From Solimonas sp041659605 (GTDB lineage Bacteria; Pseudomonadota; Gammaproteobacteria; Nevskiales; Nevskiaceae): DNA of 64,000 nt. The first letter of the stretch is position 1. Each line of letters opens with the position of its first letter. The stretch is taken from the NCBI GenBank assembly GCA_041659605.1, contig JBAZXW010000001.1, forward strand, positions 248,001 through 312,000, in the 5' to 3' direction. Position numbers and translations under genes: made by a program. Positions 9,859 to 17,900 of this stretch are shown here, piece by piece. A model generated the notes under the pieces. It was given only the letters and a program-made list of their open reading frames with translations. It did no database searches and was not told the DNA's origin.

Positions 9859-9864
9859 TATACT
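9859..9864 (+). promoter_or_regulatory. -10-like TATACT before the glutamate-synthase-domain gene
   Basis: TATACT lies about 40 nt before the ATG at 9903, and a strong GGGGGAG ribosome-binding site sits between them. The -35 is not clear at normal spacing. Confidence 0.35.
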
Positions 9865-9902
9865 GAGCCGGCACGCGCACGCGCTGCCCGCGGGGGAGAA
9901 AA

Positions 9903-11537
9903 ATGACGCTCAGACTGCAGTGGCTGCCGGCGAGGTTTTTCGTACTGGCCGCGGCCGGCATGGTGACCTTGCTCACTTTTGTCGGCGGCTTCTCTTGGCC
10001 GGTGCTGTGGAGCGCGACACCTTTTGCCGCCTTTTTCGCCGCCGTCGGCATCTGGGATCTGTGCCAGACCCGACAGTCGATCCGGCGCAACTATCCGATC
10101 CTGGCGCACCTGCGCTTCTTCCTCGAATTCATCCGCCCGGAGATCCGCCAGTACTTCCTGGAATCGGACACCGAGCGCATCCCCTTCTCCCGCGCGCAAC
10201 GCTCGCTGGTCTATCAGCGCGCAAAAGGCCAAGTCGACAAGCGGCCGTTCGGCACGCAGTTTGACGTCTATGCCAACGACTACGAATGGATCAACCATTC
10301 GATGTTGCCGCTGAAGATACGCGACACCGACTTCCGCGTGACGATCGGCGAAAAGAACTGCGCGCAGCCCTATAACGCTTCGATCTTCAACATTTCCGCG
10401 ATGAGCTTCGGCGCACTGTCGGCCAACGCCATCCTCGCGCTCAACAAGGGCGCCAGATCGGGCGGCTTCGCACATGACACCGGCGAGGGCTCGATCAGCC
10501 GCCATCACCGCGTGCATGGCGGCGATCTGATCTGGGAAATCGGCAGCGGCTACTTTGGCTGCCGCGACGCAGAGGGTCGGTTCGACGAGGAGAAGTTCGC
10601 GTTCAACGCCCGCGACCCGCAGGTCAAGATGATCGAACTCAAGCTCTCGCAAGGCGCCAAGCCCGGCCACGGCGGCGTGCTGCCCGGCGCCAAGGTGACA
10701 CCGGAGATCGCCGAGGCGCGCGGCGTACCGGTGGGCGTGGATTGCATTTCGCCGGCACGGCATGCGGCCTTTACGACGCCGGTCGAATTGCTGCAGTTCA
10801 TCGCCAAGCTGCGCGATCTGTCGGGCGGCAAACCGACCGGCTTCAAGTTCGCGCTCGGCCACCCCTGGGAATTCTTCGCGGTCTGCAAGGCGATGGTCGA
10901 GACCGGCATCACGCCGGATTTCGTCGTCGTCGACGGCGGCGAGGGCGGCACCGGCGCCGCACCGATCGAGTTCACGGATCACGTCGGCACACCGCTGCAG
11001 GAAGCGCTGCTGCTGGTGCGCAACACCCTGGTCGGCCTCGACCTGAAGGACCGCGTGCGCATCGGCGCCAGCGGCAAGATCGTCTCCGCGTTCGACATCG
11101 CGCGCTACATGGCCCTGGGCGCGGACTGGTGCAACAGCGCGCGCGGTTTCATGTTCGCGCTCGGCTGTCTGCAGGCGCAAACCTGCCATACCGGCCACTG
11201 CCCGACCGGCGTCACCACGCAGGACGTGCTGCGCCAGCGCGCGCTGGTGCCGGAGGACAAGGCGGCGCGTGTCTACAACTTCCATCGCAACACGCTGAGC
11301 GCGCTGGGTGAGTTGACCGGCGCCGCCGGACTGGACCATCCCAATCGCCTGCGGCCGCGCCATATCGTGCGCCGCGTATCGGCCAACGAGGTGCGACTGG
11401 TCTCCAACCTCGTTCCGTTCCTGCGCCGGGGCGACCTGCTGGCGAATCGCGCCAGCCATCCGGTCTACCAGTACTTCTGGAACATGGCGGCGGCCCACAC
11501 CTTCGAAGCGCAGGTGGCCGAGGTGAAACCGGCCTGA
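9903..11537 (+). CDS. Membrane-anchored FMN-binding glutamate synthase family protein
   Basis: 544-aa protein with one or two N-terminal hydrophobic segments (about residues 8-50) and a large domain like the FMN/Fe-S synthase half of GltB. It shows MSFGALSANAILALNKGA, the HDTGEGSIS motif, KPGHGGVLPG and DGGEGGTGAAP for FMN binding. A Cys cluster (CLQAQTCHTGHCPTG) resembles the 3Fe-4S site. The glutaminase domain and the C-terminal GXGXG domain of true glutamate synthase are absent, so ordinary ammonia transfer from glutamine is not expected from this protein alone. The physiological reaction of this stand-alone family is unclear. It converges on the DUF455 gene. Confidence 0.85.
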   Translation: MTLRLQWLPARFFVLAAAGMVTLLTFVGGFSWPVLWSATPFAAFFAAVGIWDLCQTRQSIRRNYPILAHLRFFLEFIRPEIRQYFLESDTERIPFSRAQRSLVYQRAKGQVDKRPFGTQFDVYANDYEWINHSMLPLKIRDTDFRVTIGEKNCAQPYNASIFNISAMSFGALSANAILALNKGARSGGFAHDTGEGSISRHHRVHGGDLIWEIGSGYFGCRDAEGRFDEEKFAFNARDPQVKMIELKLSQGAKPGHGGVLPGAKVTPEIAEARGVPVGVDCISPARHAAFTTPVELLQFIAKLRDLSGGKPTGFKFALGHPWEFFAVCKAMVETGITPDFVVVDGGEGGTGAAPIEFTDHVGTPLQEALLLVRNTLVGLDLKDRVRIGASGKIVSAFDIARYMALGADWCNSARGFMFALGCLQAQTCHTGHCPTGVTTQDVLRQRALVPEDKAARVYNFHRNTLSALGELTGAAGLDHPNRLRPRHIVRRVSANEVRLVSNLVPFLRRGDLLANRASHPVYQYFWNMAAAHTFEAQVAEVKPA

Positions 11538-11575
11538 GAATCCCCTCAGATCCCCCTGAGAACCTGGAACGCGCC

Positions 11576-12367
11576 TTACGTCGATCCCGTTGCTGACGGT
11601 GCCAGCAGCGCATCCATCTCCGCTTCACCGAAACCGGCCTGCGCCCGTGCCGGCCGGTTCAGCGGCGGCGCAATGCGCACGCGGTGTTCGGCGAGCAGGC
11701 GTGCGAAGGTCGGCTGTGGATCCAGTCCACGCCCGGCGCAGAGATACTCGAACCAGCGCGTGCCAATGGCGACGTGGCGGACTTCCTCGCGCAGGATCAC
11801 TTCGAGCACCGCGATCGTGCCGGAATCGCCGACATCGCGCAGCCGACCGATGATCGACGGCGTGACGTCGAGGCCGCGCGCTTCCAGCACGCGCGGCACC
11901 AGCGCCATGCGCACGAGCGGGTCCTGCGCGGTCTTCTCCGCCGCTTCCCATAGACCGTTGTGAGCGGAGAAATCGCCGTAGTGCCGGCCCAACTCCCCCA
12001 GCCGCCGCTGCAGCATCTGAAAATGGCGCGCCTCGTCCTGGGCGACGCTGATCCAGTCGGCATAGAACTGCGCCGGCAGGCCGTCGAAGCGGCACGCGGC
12101 ATCGAGCGCCAGGTTGATCGCGTTGAATTCGATGTGCGCGACGGCGTGCAGCAGCGCGCAGCGCCCCTCGATGCTGCCCAGTGCGCGACGCGGAACCTCA
12201 CGCGGGCTCACCAGCAGCGGCTGCTGCGGGCGTCCCGGCACCTGCGTCCAGTCGAACCCCGCGGCTCGTGCGTCGACAGCGTCAGCCGCCAGCGCGTGAA
12301 CCTGCGCGCACTTGCGCGACGGGTCGGTCTCGATCAGCGCGGCATAGGCCTGCGCCCTGCAGCTCAC
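11576..12367 (-). CDS. DUF455 ferritin-like protein
   Basis: 263-aa protein with the DUF455 ferritin-like signature: HIEFNAINLALDA and AQDEARHFQMLQRRL, then a later EEVRHVAIGTRWF. The Glu/His pairs in these helices are where a di-metal centre would be bound. The reaction is unknown. A GTG start at 12367 overlaps the metZ stop codon (GTGA), so it is translationally coupled to metZ and falls under the same riboswitch. The longer open frame upstream is a shadow of metZ. The start choice rests on this overlap. Confidence 0.88.
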   Translation of the reverse strand: MSCRAQAYAALIETDPSRKCAQVHALAADAVDARAAGFDWTQVPGRPQQPLLVSPREVPRRALGSIEGRCALLHAVAHIEFNAINLALDAACRFDGLPAQFYADWISVAQDEARHFQMLQRRLGELGRHYGDFSAHNGLWEAAEKTAQDPLVRMALVPRVLEARGLDVTPSIIGRLRDVGDSGTIAVLEVILREEVRHVAIGTRWFEYLCAGRGLDPQPTFARLLAEHRVRIAPPLNRPARAQAGFGEAEMDALLAPSATGST

Positions 12368-13548
12368 GTCAGCCCGCGCGCCAGGTCCGCCTTGATGTCG
12401 ACAAGGTCTTCCAGGCCCACGGCGACGCGCACCAGTCCTTCGGTGATGCCGGCGGCCGCGCGCGCCTCCGGCGTGATGCGGCCGTGCGTCGTCGTTGCCG
12501 GATGGGTGATGGTCGTGCGCGTGTCGCCAAGATTGGCGGTGATCGACACCATGCGCGTGCTGTCGATCAGCTTCCAGGCCGCCTCGCGGCCGCCACCGAG
12601 CTCGAAGCTGACGATGCCGCCGAAGCCGCTTTGCTGGCGCGAGGCCAGCACGTGCTGCGGATGGCTCGCCAGCCCCGGATAGAACACGCGCTGCACCACC
12701 GGCTGCTCCTCCAGCCACTCGGCGAGTGCCCGCGCACCTTCGCAATGCGCCCTCATGCGCACGCCGAGCGTTTCGAGTCCCTTGAGGAAGACCCAGGCGT
12801 TGAACGGGCTCATGCACGGCCCGGCCGTGCGCATGAAGCCGAACACATCCTTGCCGACGCGTTCGGCGTCGCCGACGATCGCGCCGCCGACGCAGCGGCC
12901 CTGGCCATCGATGTACTTGGTCGCCGAATGGATCACGAAATCCGCGCCGAGCTTGAGCGGCTGTTGCAGCACGGGTGTCAGGAAACAGTTGTCGACGCAC
13001 AGCCATACACCGCGACGCTTCGCCAGATCGGCCAGCGCAGCGATGTCCGCCAGTTCGACCAGCGGATTGGACGGCGTCTCGACGAACAACAGCCGCGTGT
13101 TCGGCTGGATCGCTGCATCCCAGGCGGCGACCTCGGCCATCGGCACGTAGCTGGTGGTGATGCCGAAGCGCCACAGCACGTTGTTGAACAGATTGATCGT
13201 CGAACCGAACAGGCCGCGCGACGCGACGATGTGGTCGCCCTGCTTGAGCAGCGCAAGGCACAGGCTCAGGATCGCGGCCATGCCGCTCGCGGTGGCGACA
13301 CAGCTCTGCCCGCCTTCCATCGCGGCGAGACGACGCTCGAAGGCCTCGACCGTGGGATTGGTGAAGCGCGAGTAGATGTAACCCGGCGCCGCGCCCTTGA
13401 ACACCGCCTCGGCCTCCGCAGCGCTGGAGAACACGTAGCTCGACGTCAGCGACACCGACGCCGAATGCTCGTGGTTCTCCGTGCGCGGCTCCGCCGCGCG
13501 CACCCCCAGGGTTGAATAGCCCCAGCCCGGATCGAAAAACTCGTTCAT
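12364..13548 (-). CDS. metZ: O-succinylhomoserine sulfhydrylase MetZ
   Basis: PLP enzyme making homocysteine from O-succinylhomoserine and sulfide in methionine synthesis. The Cys/Met-metabolism fold shows YSRFTNPTVEAFERRLAAME, the TPSNP motif, and the PLP Lys211 in HSATKYIDGQGR. 394 aa from the ATG at 13548, chosen because GGAG lies 8 nt upstream; a GTG at 13557 is the alternative. The position after purF is the usual one for metZ in Pseudomonas-like genomes. Here the gene has its own promoter, a SAM-II class riboswitch and an intrinsic terminator in the 142-nt leader, so expression should fall when S-adenosylmethionine is plentiful. Confidence 0.95.
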   Translation of the reverse strand: MNEFFDPGWGYSTLGVRAAEPRTENHEHSASVSLTSSYVFSSAAEAEAVFKGAAPGYIYSRFTNPTVEAFERRLAAMEGGQSCVATASGMAAILSLCLALLKQGDHIVASRGLFGSTINLFNNVLWRFGITTSYVPMAEVAAWDAAIQPNTRLLFVETPSNPLVELADIAALADLAKRRGVWLCVDNCFLTPVLQQPLKLGADFVIHSATKYIDGQGRCVGGAIVGDAERVGKDVFGFMRTAGPCMSPFNAWVFLKGLETLGVRMRAHCEGARALAEWLEEQPVVQRVFYPGLASHPQHVLASRQQSGFGGIVSFELGGGREAAWKLIDSTRMVSITANLGDTRTTITHPATTTHGRITPEARAAAGITEGLVRVAVGLEDLVDIKADLARGLT

Positions 13549-13560
13549 GTCCACCACTCC

Positions 13561-13601
13561 AAAAACACGAAAGCCCGTCGCATGGGCATGCTCAACGGGC
13601 T
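13561..13601 (-). terminator. Riboswitch-linked intrinsic terminator before metZ
   Basis: On the minus strand the arms AGCCCGT (13601-13595) and ACGGGCT (13578-13572) form a 7-bp stem, followed by a T-rich run ending in five Ts (13565-13561). It lies between the aptamer and the metZ ribosome-binding site. A short GGGC/GCCC hairpin (13610-13607 with 13600-13597) would use part of its 5' arm and could act as an anti-terminator. Confidence 0.75.
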
Positions 13602-13604
13602 CTC

Positions 13605-13661
13605 ACGCCCTTTAGCTGAACTTGTAACGCGCCCGCAAGCAGGTCACAAATCGGCGCGAGT
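13605..13661 (-). promoter_or_regulatory. SAM-II class riboswitch aptamer upstream of metZ
   Basis: The minus strand carries the SAM-II (metA-motif) core in order: P1 strand CGCGCC (13658-13653), the conserved GATTTG, then GCTTGCGG, the P1 partner GGCGCG (13633-13628), GTTA, and the 3' GCTAAAGG (13616-13609) that closes the H-type pseudoknot. Spacing and conserved bases match the alphaproteobacterial metA/metZ leaders as I know them. The predicted transcription start is within a few bases of P1. SAM-V, which shares the same core, is the main alternative. Confidence 0.88.
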
Positions 13662-13665
13662 GCAA

Positions 13666-13694
13666 AAGGTACGGCGTAAGCCGCGCGACTTCAA
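13666..13694 (-). promoter_or_regulatory. Promoter of metZ and its riboswitch
   Basis: On the minus strand TTGAAG (13694-13689) and TACCTT (13671-13666) are 17 bp apart. The -35 overlaps the stop codon of purF. Transcription would start near 13659, at the first base of the riboswitch P1 stem, which supports the call. Confidence 0.55.
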
Positions 13695-15202
13695 GCGTTC
13701 GGCAGCTCGATCACGGTCTGGATGCGCTGACGCGCCGCCTTGGCCGAATCGGACCGGAACAGCTCCAGCTGGCTCAGGTACTCCGCCGTCACGTCCTGCG
13801 TGATGTACTCGCCGGTGAACACCGAGCAATCGAAGCGCGTGATGCTCGGATTGCCGTGACGCACGGCTTCGATGAGGTCGCCAAGATCCTGGTAGATCAG
13901 GCGATCGGCGCCGAGCAGCTTCTCCAGCTCTTCGACGGTGCGGCCGTGCGCCACCAGTTCCGAGCTGGTCGGCATGTCGATGCCGTAGACGTTGGGATAG
14001 CGCACCGGCGGTGCCGCCGAAGCGAAGTAGACCTTGCGCGCGCCGGCATCGCGTGCCATCTGGATGATCTCCTTCGAGGTCGTGCCGCGCACGATCGAAT
14101 CATCGACCAGCAGCACGTTCTTGCCGCGGAATTCGATGTCGACCGGATTGAGCTTCTGCCGCACCGACTTCTTGCGCTGCGCCTGCCCGGGCATGATGAA
14201 GGTGCGCCCGATGTACCGGTTCTTGATGAAGCCTTCGCGGTAGTTCACCCCCAGGCGCGCGGCCAGCTCGGCGCCGGCGGCACGCGAGGTATCCGGAATC
14301 GGGATGACGACGTCGATGTCGTGGTCAGGCCACTCGCGCAGGATTTTCTCGGCGAGCTTCACGCCCATGCGCAGGCGCGCCTTGTAGACGTAGATGTCGT
14401 CCATCACCGAGTCAGGACGCGCCATGTAGACGTGCTCGAAGATGCACGGCGAATAGATCGGGTTCGCGGCGCATTGCCGCTTGTGCAGCTTGCCGTCGAT
14501 CGTCACCAGCACCGCCTCGCCGGGCGCGATGTCGCCGAGCAGCTCGTAGCCGAGCGCGTCGAGCGCAACCGACTCGGAGGCAATCATGTAATCGACGCCG
14601 TTGGCCGTCTCGCGCACGCCATAGACCGCGGGCCGGATGCCGAACGGGTCGCGGAAACCGACGACGCCGTAGCCGGTGATCAGCGCCACGCAGGCATAAG
14701 CGCCGCGGCAGCGCTGATGCACGCCGGATACGGCAGCGAAGATGTCCTCCGGCGTCAGGCGCAGCACGCCGCGCTGCAGCAGCTCGTGCGCGAAGACGTT
14801 GAGCAGCACTTCCGAATCGGACTCGGTGTTCAGATGCCGCCGGTCCTGCAGAAACAGCTCCTGCTTGAGTTCCTCGGCGTTGGTCAGGTTGCCGTTGTGC
14901 GACAGCGAAATGCCGAACGGCGTGTTGGTGTAGAACGGCTGCGCCTCGGCGGACGTCGAGCAGCCTGCAGTCGGATAGCGCACGTGCGCGACGCCCATGC
15001 GGCCGCGCAACTTGAGCATGTGCTCGTCCGCGCTGAACACATCGCGCACCAGTCCGTTGTCCTTGCGCAGGTACAGGTGGTGCCCGTCGTTGGTGATGAT
15101 GCCCGCCGCGTCCTGGCCACGATGCTGCAGCATCGTCAGCGCATCGAACAGGTCCGAGTTGACCGCCGCAGACTGGGAAACGATACCGGCAATTCCGCAC
15201 AT
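13691..15202 (-). CDS. purF: Amidophosphoribosyltransferase PurF
   Basis: First committed step of purine synthesis: PRPP plus glutamine to phosphoribosylamine. Ntn-type glutaminase with nucleophile Cys2 after Met removal (MCGIAGIV), followed by the phosphoribosyltransferase domain with the PRPP-binding stretch VLLVDDSIVRGTTSKE. The length of 503 aa fits the E. coli-type enzyme, which has no propeptide and no Fe-S cluster. It begins 3 nt after the cvpA stop, the standard cvpA-purF unit. Confidence 0.98.
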   Translation of the reverse strand: MCGIAGIVSQSAAVNSDLFDALTMLQHRGQDAAGIITNDGHHLYLRKDNGLVRDVFSADEHMLKLRGRMGVAHVRYPTAGCSTSAEAQPFYTNTPFGISLSHNGNLTNAEELKQELFLQDRRHLNTESDSEVLLNVFAHELLQRGVLRLTPEDIFAAVSGVHQRCRGAYACVALITGYGVVGFRDPFGIRPAVYGVRETANGVDYMIASESVALDALGYELLGDIAPGEAVLVTIDGKLHKRQCAANPIYSPCIFEHVYMARPDSVMDDIYVYKARLRMGVKLAEKILREWPDHDIDVVIPIPDTSRAAGAELAARLGVNYREGFIKNRYIGRTFIMPGQAQRKKSVRQKLNPVDIEFRGKNVLLVDDSIVRGTTSKEIIQMARDAGARKVYFASAAPPVRYPNVYGIDMPTSSELVAHGRTVEELEKLLGADRLIYQDLGDLIEAVRHGNPSITRFDCSVFTGEYITQDVTAEYLSQLELFRSDSAKAARQRIQTVIELPNA

Positions 15203-15205
15203 GGT

Positions 15206-15760
15206 TTACTGACCTGAAGAAGAGTTGGGACCTGGAGAAGAGTCGGGACCTGGAGAAGAGTTGGACGGAAGTGCCGGCTTGAGCAGTTCCAGCCAGCGGG
15301 CCGGGATGATCGTTTCAGCGCCGCGCGCCAGCGGCGCGAAGCGATTGATGAAGACCGAGTCGCGCCACCAGTGGTTCTCGTCCGCGCCCATGCGGCCGGC
15401 GACGAGCACGAACAGGCTGATCGCGATGACCGCGCGCACCAGCCCCAGGCCACCACCCATTGTCCGGTCCGCCGGCGAGAACCGGCTGTCGCGCACCGCG
15501 ACGACGATGAAATGCGTGACGATGGCACCGATGAACAGCGCCAGCAGAAACACCAGGGCACTGGCCGCCGCCTCGCGCAGCGACGGATCGCCGAGCTGCG
15601 ATTCGAGGCGCGCAGAGACCACGCCGCTGAGCAGCCAGGCTGCGATGAAAGCCACGATCCAGGTCGCCAGGCTCAGCACTTCGCGGGTAAATCCGCGCCA
15701 TACACCGACCAGTACGGATGCGATGAAGACGAAGAGGATGCAGTAGTCGATCCAGGTCAT
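15206..15760 (-). CDS. cvpA: CvpA family inner-membrane protein
   Basis: 184-aa protein with four hydrophobic segments, opening with MTWIDYCILFVFIASVLVG and the GFTREVLSL motif typical of CvpA. The family is linked to colicin V production and envelope stress, but its molecular role is not settled. The C-terminal tail is made of a Ser/Pro/Gly repeat encoded by three tandem 18-bp units (15211-15264), which is not a usual part of the family. It lies directly upstream of purF and downstream of dedD. Confidence 0.93.
   Translation of the reverse strand: MTWIDYCILFVFIASVLVGVWRGFTREVLSLATWIVAFIAAWLLSGVVSARLESQLGDPSLREAAASALVFLLALFIGAIVTHFIVVAVRDSRFSPADRTMGGGLGLVRAVIAISLFVLVAGRMGADENHWWRDSVFINRFAPLARGAETIIPARWLELLKPALPSNSSPGPDSSPGPNSSSGQ
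15211..15264. repeat. Three tandem 18-bp repeats in the 3' end of cvpA
   Basis: Units 15211-15228, 15229-15246 and 15247-15264 differ by only one or two bases. Because 18 is a multiple of three, copy changes would keep the reading frame, adding or removing a six-residue block (roughly P-G-P-D/N-S-S) at the C-terminus of CvpA. Confidence 0.9.
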
Positions 15761-15849
15761 TCGGGGCGTGGCGATCGGCGGTGCGCGATTTTACCACCTG
15801 AAGGGACTACCCCGCCGCGTATCGAAGCCCGAAGCGGTCGGAGAATCCC

Positions 15850-16554
15850 TTACGGATTGATGAGGCGCGCTTCCGGATATCCCGCTGCAACCACGCGAGT
15901 GTGTACGTCCTGCCCGGCGGTTTCCGTCGCGTACGGGCCGCAGCGAACCCGGTAGAGCACACCGTTGCGCGTGTCGATCGGCGCAATGACGACGGATTGG
16001 CCGATCGCACGCATCCGCGTTTCGACGATCCGCGCATTGGCGATGTCCGAATACGATCCGATCTGAACCCACCAGCGCGTGGCCGTACCGGTCTGCGCCG
16101 ATGCCAGCGGGCTTGCCGACGGCGATGCCAGCGCGATCTGCCCCGGGCTGGCCGTCGGCGCGGCTGTGGGTGCCGGCGTCGGCGCAGCAGCCTGTTGCGC
16201 TGCCGGAGGGCTGGCTAGCGGTGCCGGGCGCGGCGTCGCGGCCGGGGTCGGCGGTGTCAGCGCCGAGCGGTCGCCGGACTCGATCTCCGGCGCTGTCTCC
16301 ATCTCGCCCGGGTCTGCGGGGCGTACGGTATCCGGAGCCGGATCGGTCACCGGCTTGGGCATCGGCGTGACGGCCAGCGCCGCAACCTCCGGCGCTGCGA
16401 TCACGTCCGGTTCGCGCAACTCGATGGTGACCACGTTCTGGTCCGGATCGCGCGCCGCGCGCAAGCGCGGCTCCGGCAGCATCGACGCCAGCAGAAACGC
16501 TGCCAGCAGCAGCAATCCGGCACCGATCAAGCGGCGTTTGAGGGTTTCATCCAT
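15850..16554 (-). CDS. dedD: DedD-like SPOR-domain cell-division protein
   Basis: 234-aa bitopic membrane protein: a short cytoplasmic start (MDETLKRRLIGAG), one membrane helix (LLLLAAFLLASML), a long Pro/Ala-rich linker (about residues 60-155) and a C-terminal SPOR domain (WWVQIGSYSDIANA to the end). SPOR domains bind denuded peptidoglycan at the septum, so the protein probably helps constriction. The position between folC and cvpA is that of dedD in many gammaproteobacteria. Its start overlaps the folC stop by 8 nt. Confidence 0.9.
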   Translation of the reverse strand: MDETLKRRLIGAGLLLLAAFLLASMLPEPRLRAARDPDQNVVTIELREPDVIAAPEVAALAVTPMPKPVTDPAPDTVRPADPGEMETAPEIESGDRSALTPPTPAATPRPAPLASPPAAQQAAAPTPAPTAAPTASPGQIALASPSASPLASAQTGTATRWWVQIGSYSDIANARIVETRMRAIGQSVVIAPIDTRNGVLYRVRCGPYATETAGQDVHTRVVAAGYPEARLINP

Positions 16555-17791
16555 CGACTTGGTTCGCGGCCGCAGCCACGGTCAGGAAGGAGCCAGTCAC
16601 GACGATACGGCCGTCCGCGCCGGCAAGCGCACGGGCGACGGCCAGCGCATCGCGCATATTGTCGCAGCATCGCGCGCCGGCGTCTGCGCCGACCCGCCGC
16701 GCCAACTCGGCTGCCTTCATCCCGCGTGATCCGGCGGTGTCGACGAACACCCACTCGTCGACGCAGCGCGCCAGCGCCTGCGCGACCGCGGCATGCGGCT
16801 TGTCGGCGAGCATGCCGAGAACCAGCACCACGGGCCCGTTGCGCGGGAGCTGGTCGAGATGAGCGGCGAGCACCGCCGCCGCTTCGCGATTGTGGGCGAC
16901 GTCCAGGACGTGGCGACCCCGATGCTCGCAGCGCCCCGGTACACTCAATTTCGGCAGCGCGCGCCGGATGGTAGCCTCGTCGACCGGCAGCCGTGTCGCC
17001 AGCGCCTCGACGCAGGCCAGAACCCCGCTCGCGTTCTGCAGCTGTGCTGCGCCAGGCAAACCCGGCAGCGGCAGACCGCGCAAGCGCCATTGTCGGCCGC
17101 GCCAGTCGAAGGTGCCGACGCCGGCCGTGGCCTCGAAGTCGCGACCGGCCAGTCGCAGATCGGCGGCCAGTTCCGCGGCCACATCCACCAGTCTCTGCGG
17201 CGGATCGGGCTCGGCGACGATCGCCGGCCGCGCCGCACGGAAGATGCCGGCCTTTTCGCGCGCGATCGACTCGCGGTCCTGACCCAGCCAGTCCAGATGA
17301 TCCAGGCCGATACTGGTGACCAGACCCACGTCGGCGTCAACGATGTTCACCGCGTCGAGCCGCCCGCCGAGGCCGACTTCGAGCACTTGCACGTCGACCT
17401 GCGCCGCGCGGAACAGCCACAGCGCCGCCAGCGTGCCGAATTCGAAATAGGTCAGCGCTGTGTCGCCGCGCGCCGACTCGATCGCCTCGAACGCGCGGCA
17501 CAGCTCGGCGTCGCTCGCCTCGGTTTCGCCGATGCGCACGCGCTCGTTGTAGCGCAGCAGATGCGGCGAGGTGTACAGACCGACGCGGTAGCCGGCCTCG
17601 CGGTAAATCAACGCAGCCAGATGTGCGCTCGACCCCTTGCCGTTGGTGCCGCCAATCGTCAGCGTGATCGGCGGAGCGTCCAGCAGACACAGGCGCGCGG
17701 CGACCGACGCGACCCGCTGCAGACCCAGTTCGATCTCGCGCGGATGCAGCGTTTCCTGCCAGCGCAGCCAGTCGTCGAGAGTGCGGCTCAT
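16547..17791 (-). CDS. folC: Bifunctional folylpolyglutamate / dihydrofolate synthase FolC
   Basis: Adds glutamate to dihydropteroate and to reduced folates. Mur-ligase fold with the ATP-binding loop TIGGTNGKGS, the YTSPHLLRYNERVRI motif, the Mg-site region ALTYFEFGTLAAL, and HRGRHVLDVAHN at the domain joint. 414 aa from the ATG at 17791 (MSRTLDDWLRWQE); the longer open frame before it runs across the intergenic palindrome and is not coding. It follows accD, the normal accD-folC-dedD order. Confidence 0.96.
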   Translation of the reverse strand: MSRTLDDWLRWQETLHPREIELGLQRVASVAARLCLLDAPPITLTIGGTNGKGSSAHLAALIYREAGYRVGLYTSPHLLRYNERVRIGETEASDAELCRAFEAIESARGDTALTYFEFGTLAALWLFRAAQVDVQVLEVGLGGRLDAVNIVDADVGLVTSIGLDHLDWLGQDRESIAREKAGIFRAARPAIVAEPDPPQRLVDVAAELAADLRLAGRDFEATAGVGTFDWRGRQWRLRGLPLPGLPGAAQLQNASGVLACVEALATRLPVDEATIRRALPKLSVPGRCEHRGRHVLDVAHNREAAAVLAAHLDQLPRNGPVVLVLGMLADKPHAAVAQALARCVDEWVFVDTAGSRGMKAAELARRVGADAGARCCDNMRDALAVARALAGADGRIVVTGSFLTVAAAANQVDG

Positions 17792-17813
17792 CGGGTGATG
17801 ACATCTTCCGTGG

Positions 17814-17900
17814 GGCGGCCTTGGCGTAACTTGGACTGACATTGAGTCAGTCCTCGCTTGGCGCCAAGGCTGGCCGCCGCGGCGGGCACGGCCGGCCCTA
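17814..17900. repeat. Nested palindrome between folC and accD
   Basis: An inner perfect 8-bp stem (17833-17840 with 17846-17853) sits inside an outer stem (17814-17826 with 17862-17878, one 4-nt bulge). To its right, the bases leading into the accD stop codon (minus-strand TAGGGCCGGCCGTG) resemble the palindrome at 40366-40406. No T-run follows, so it may act as an RNA-stability hairpin between the two operon genes. Confidence 0.65.

Noticed and set aside
9858..11498. Minus-strand open frame of 546 codons opposite the glutamate-synthase-domain gene
   Set aside because: High-GC antisense shadow with biased composition; the plus strand shows conserved FMN and Cys motifs.
15211..15264. Possible CRISPR-like direct repeat
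   Set aside because: Units are directly adjacent without spacers and lie in the coding end of cvpA.
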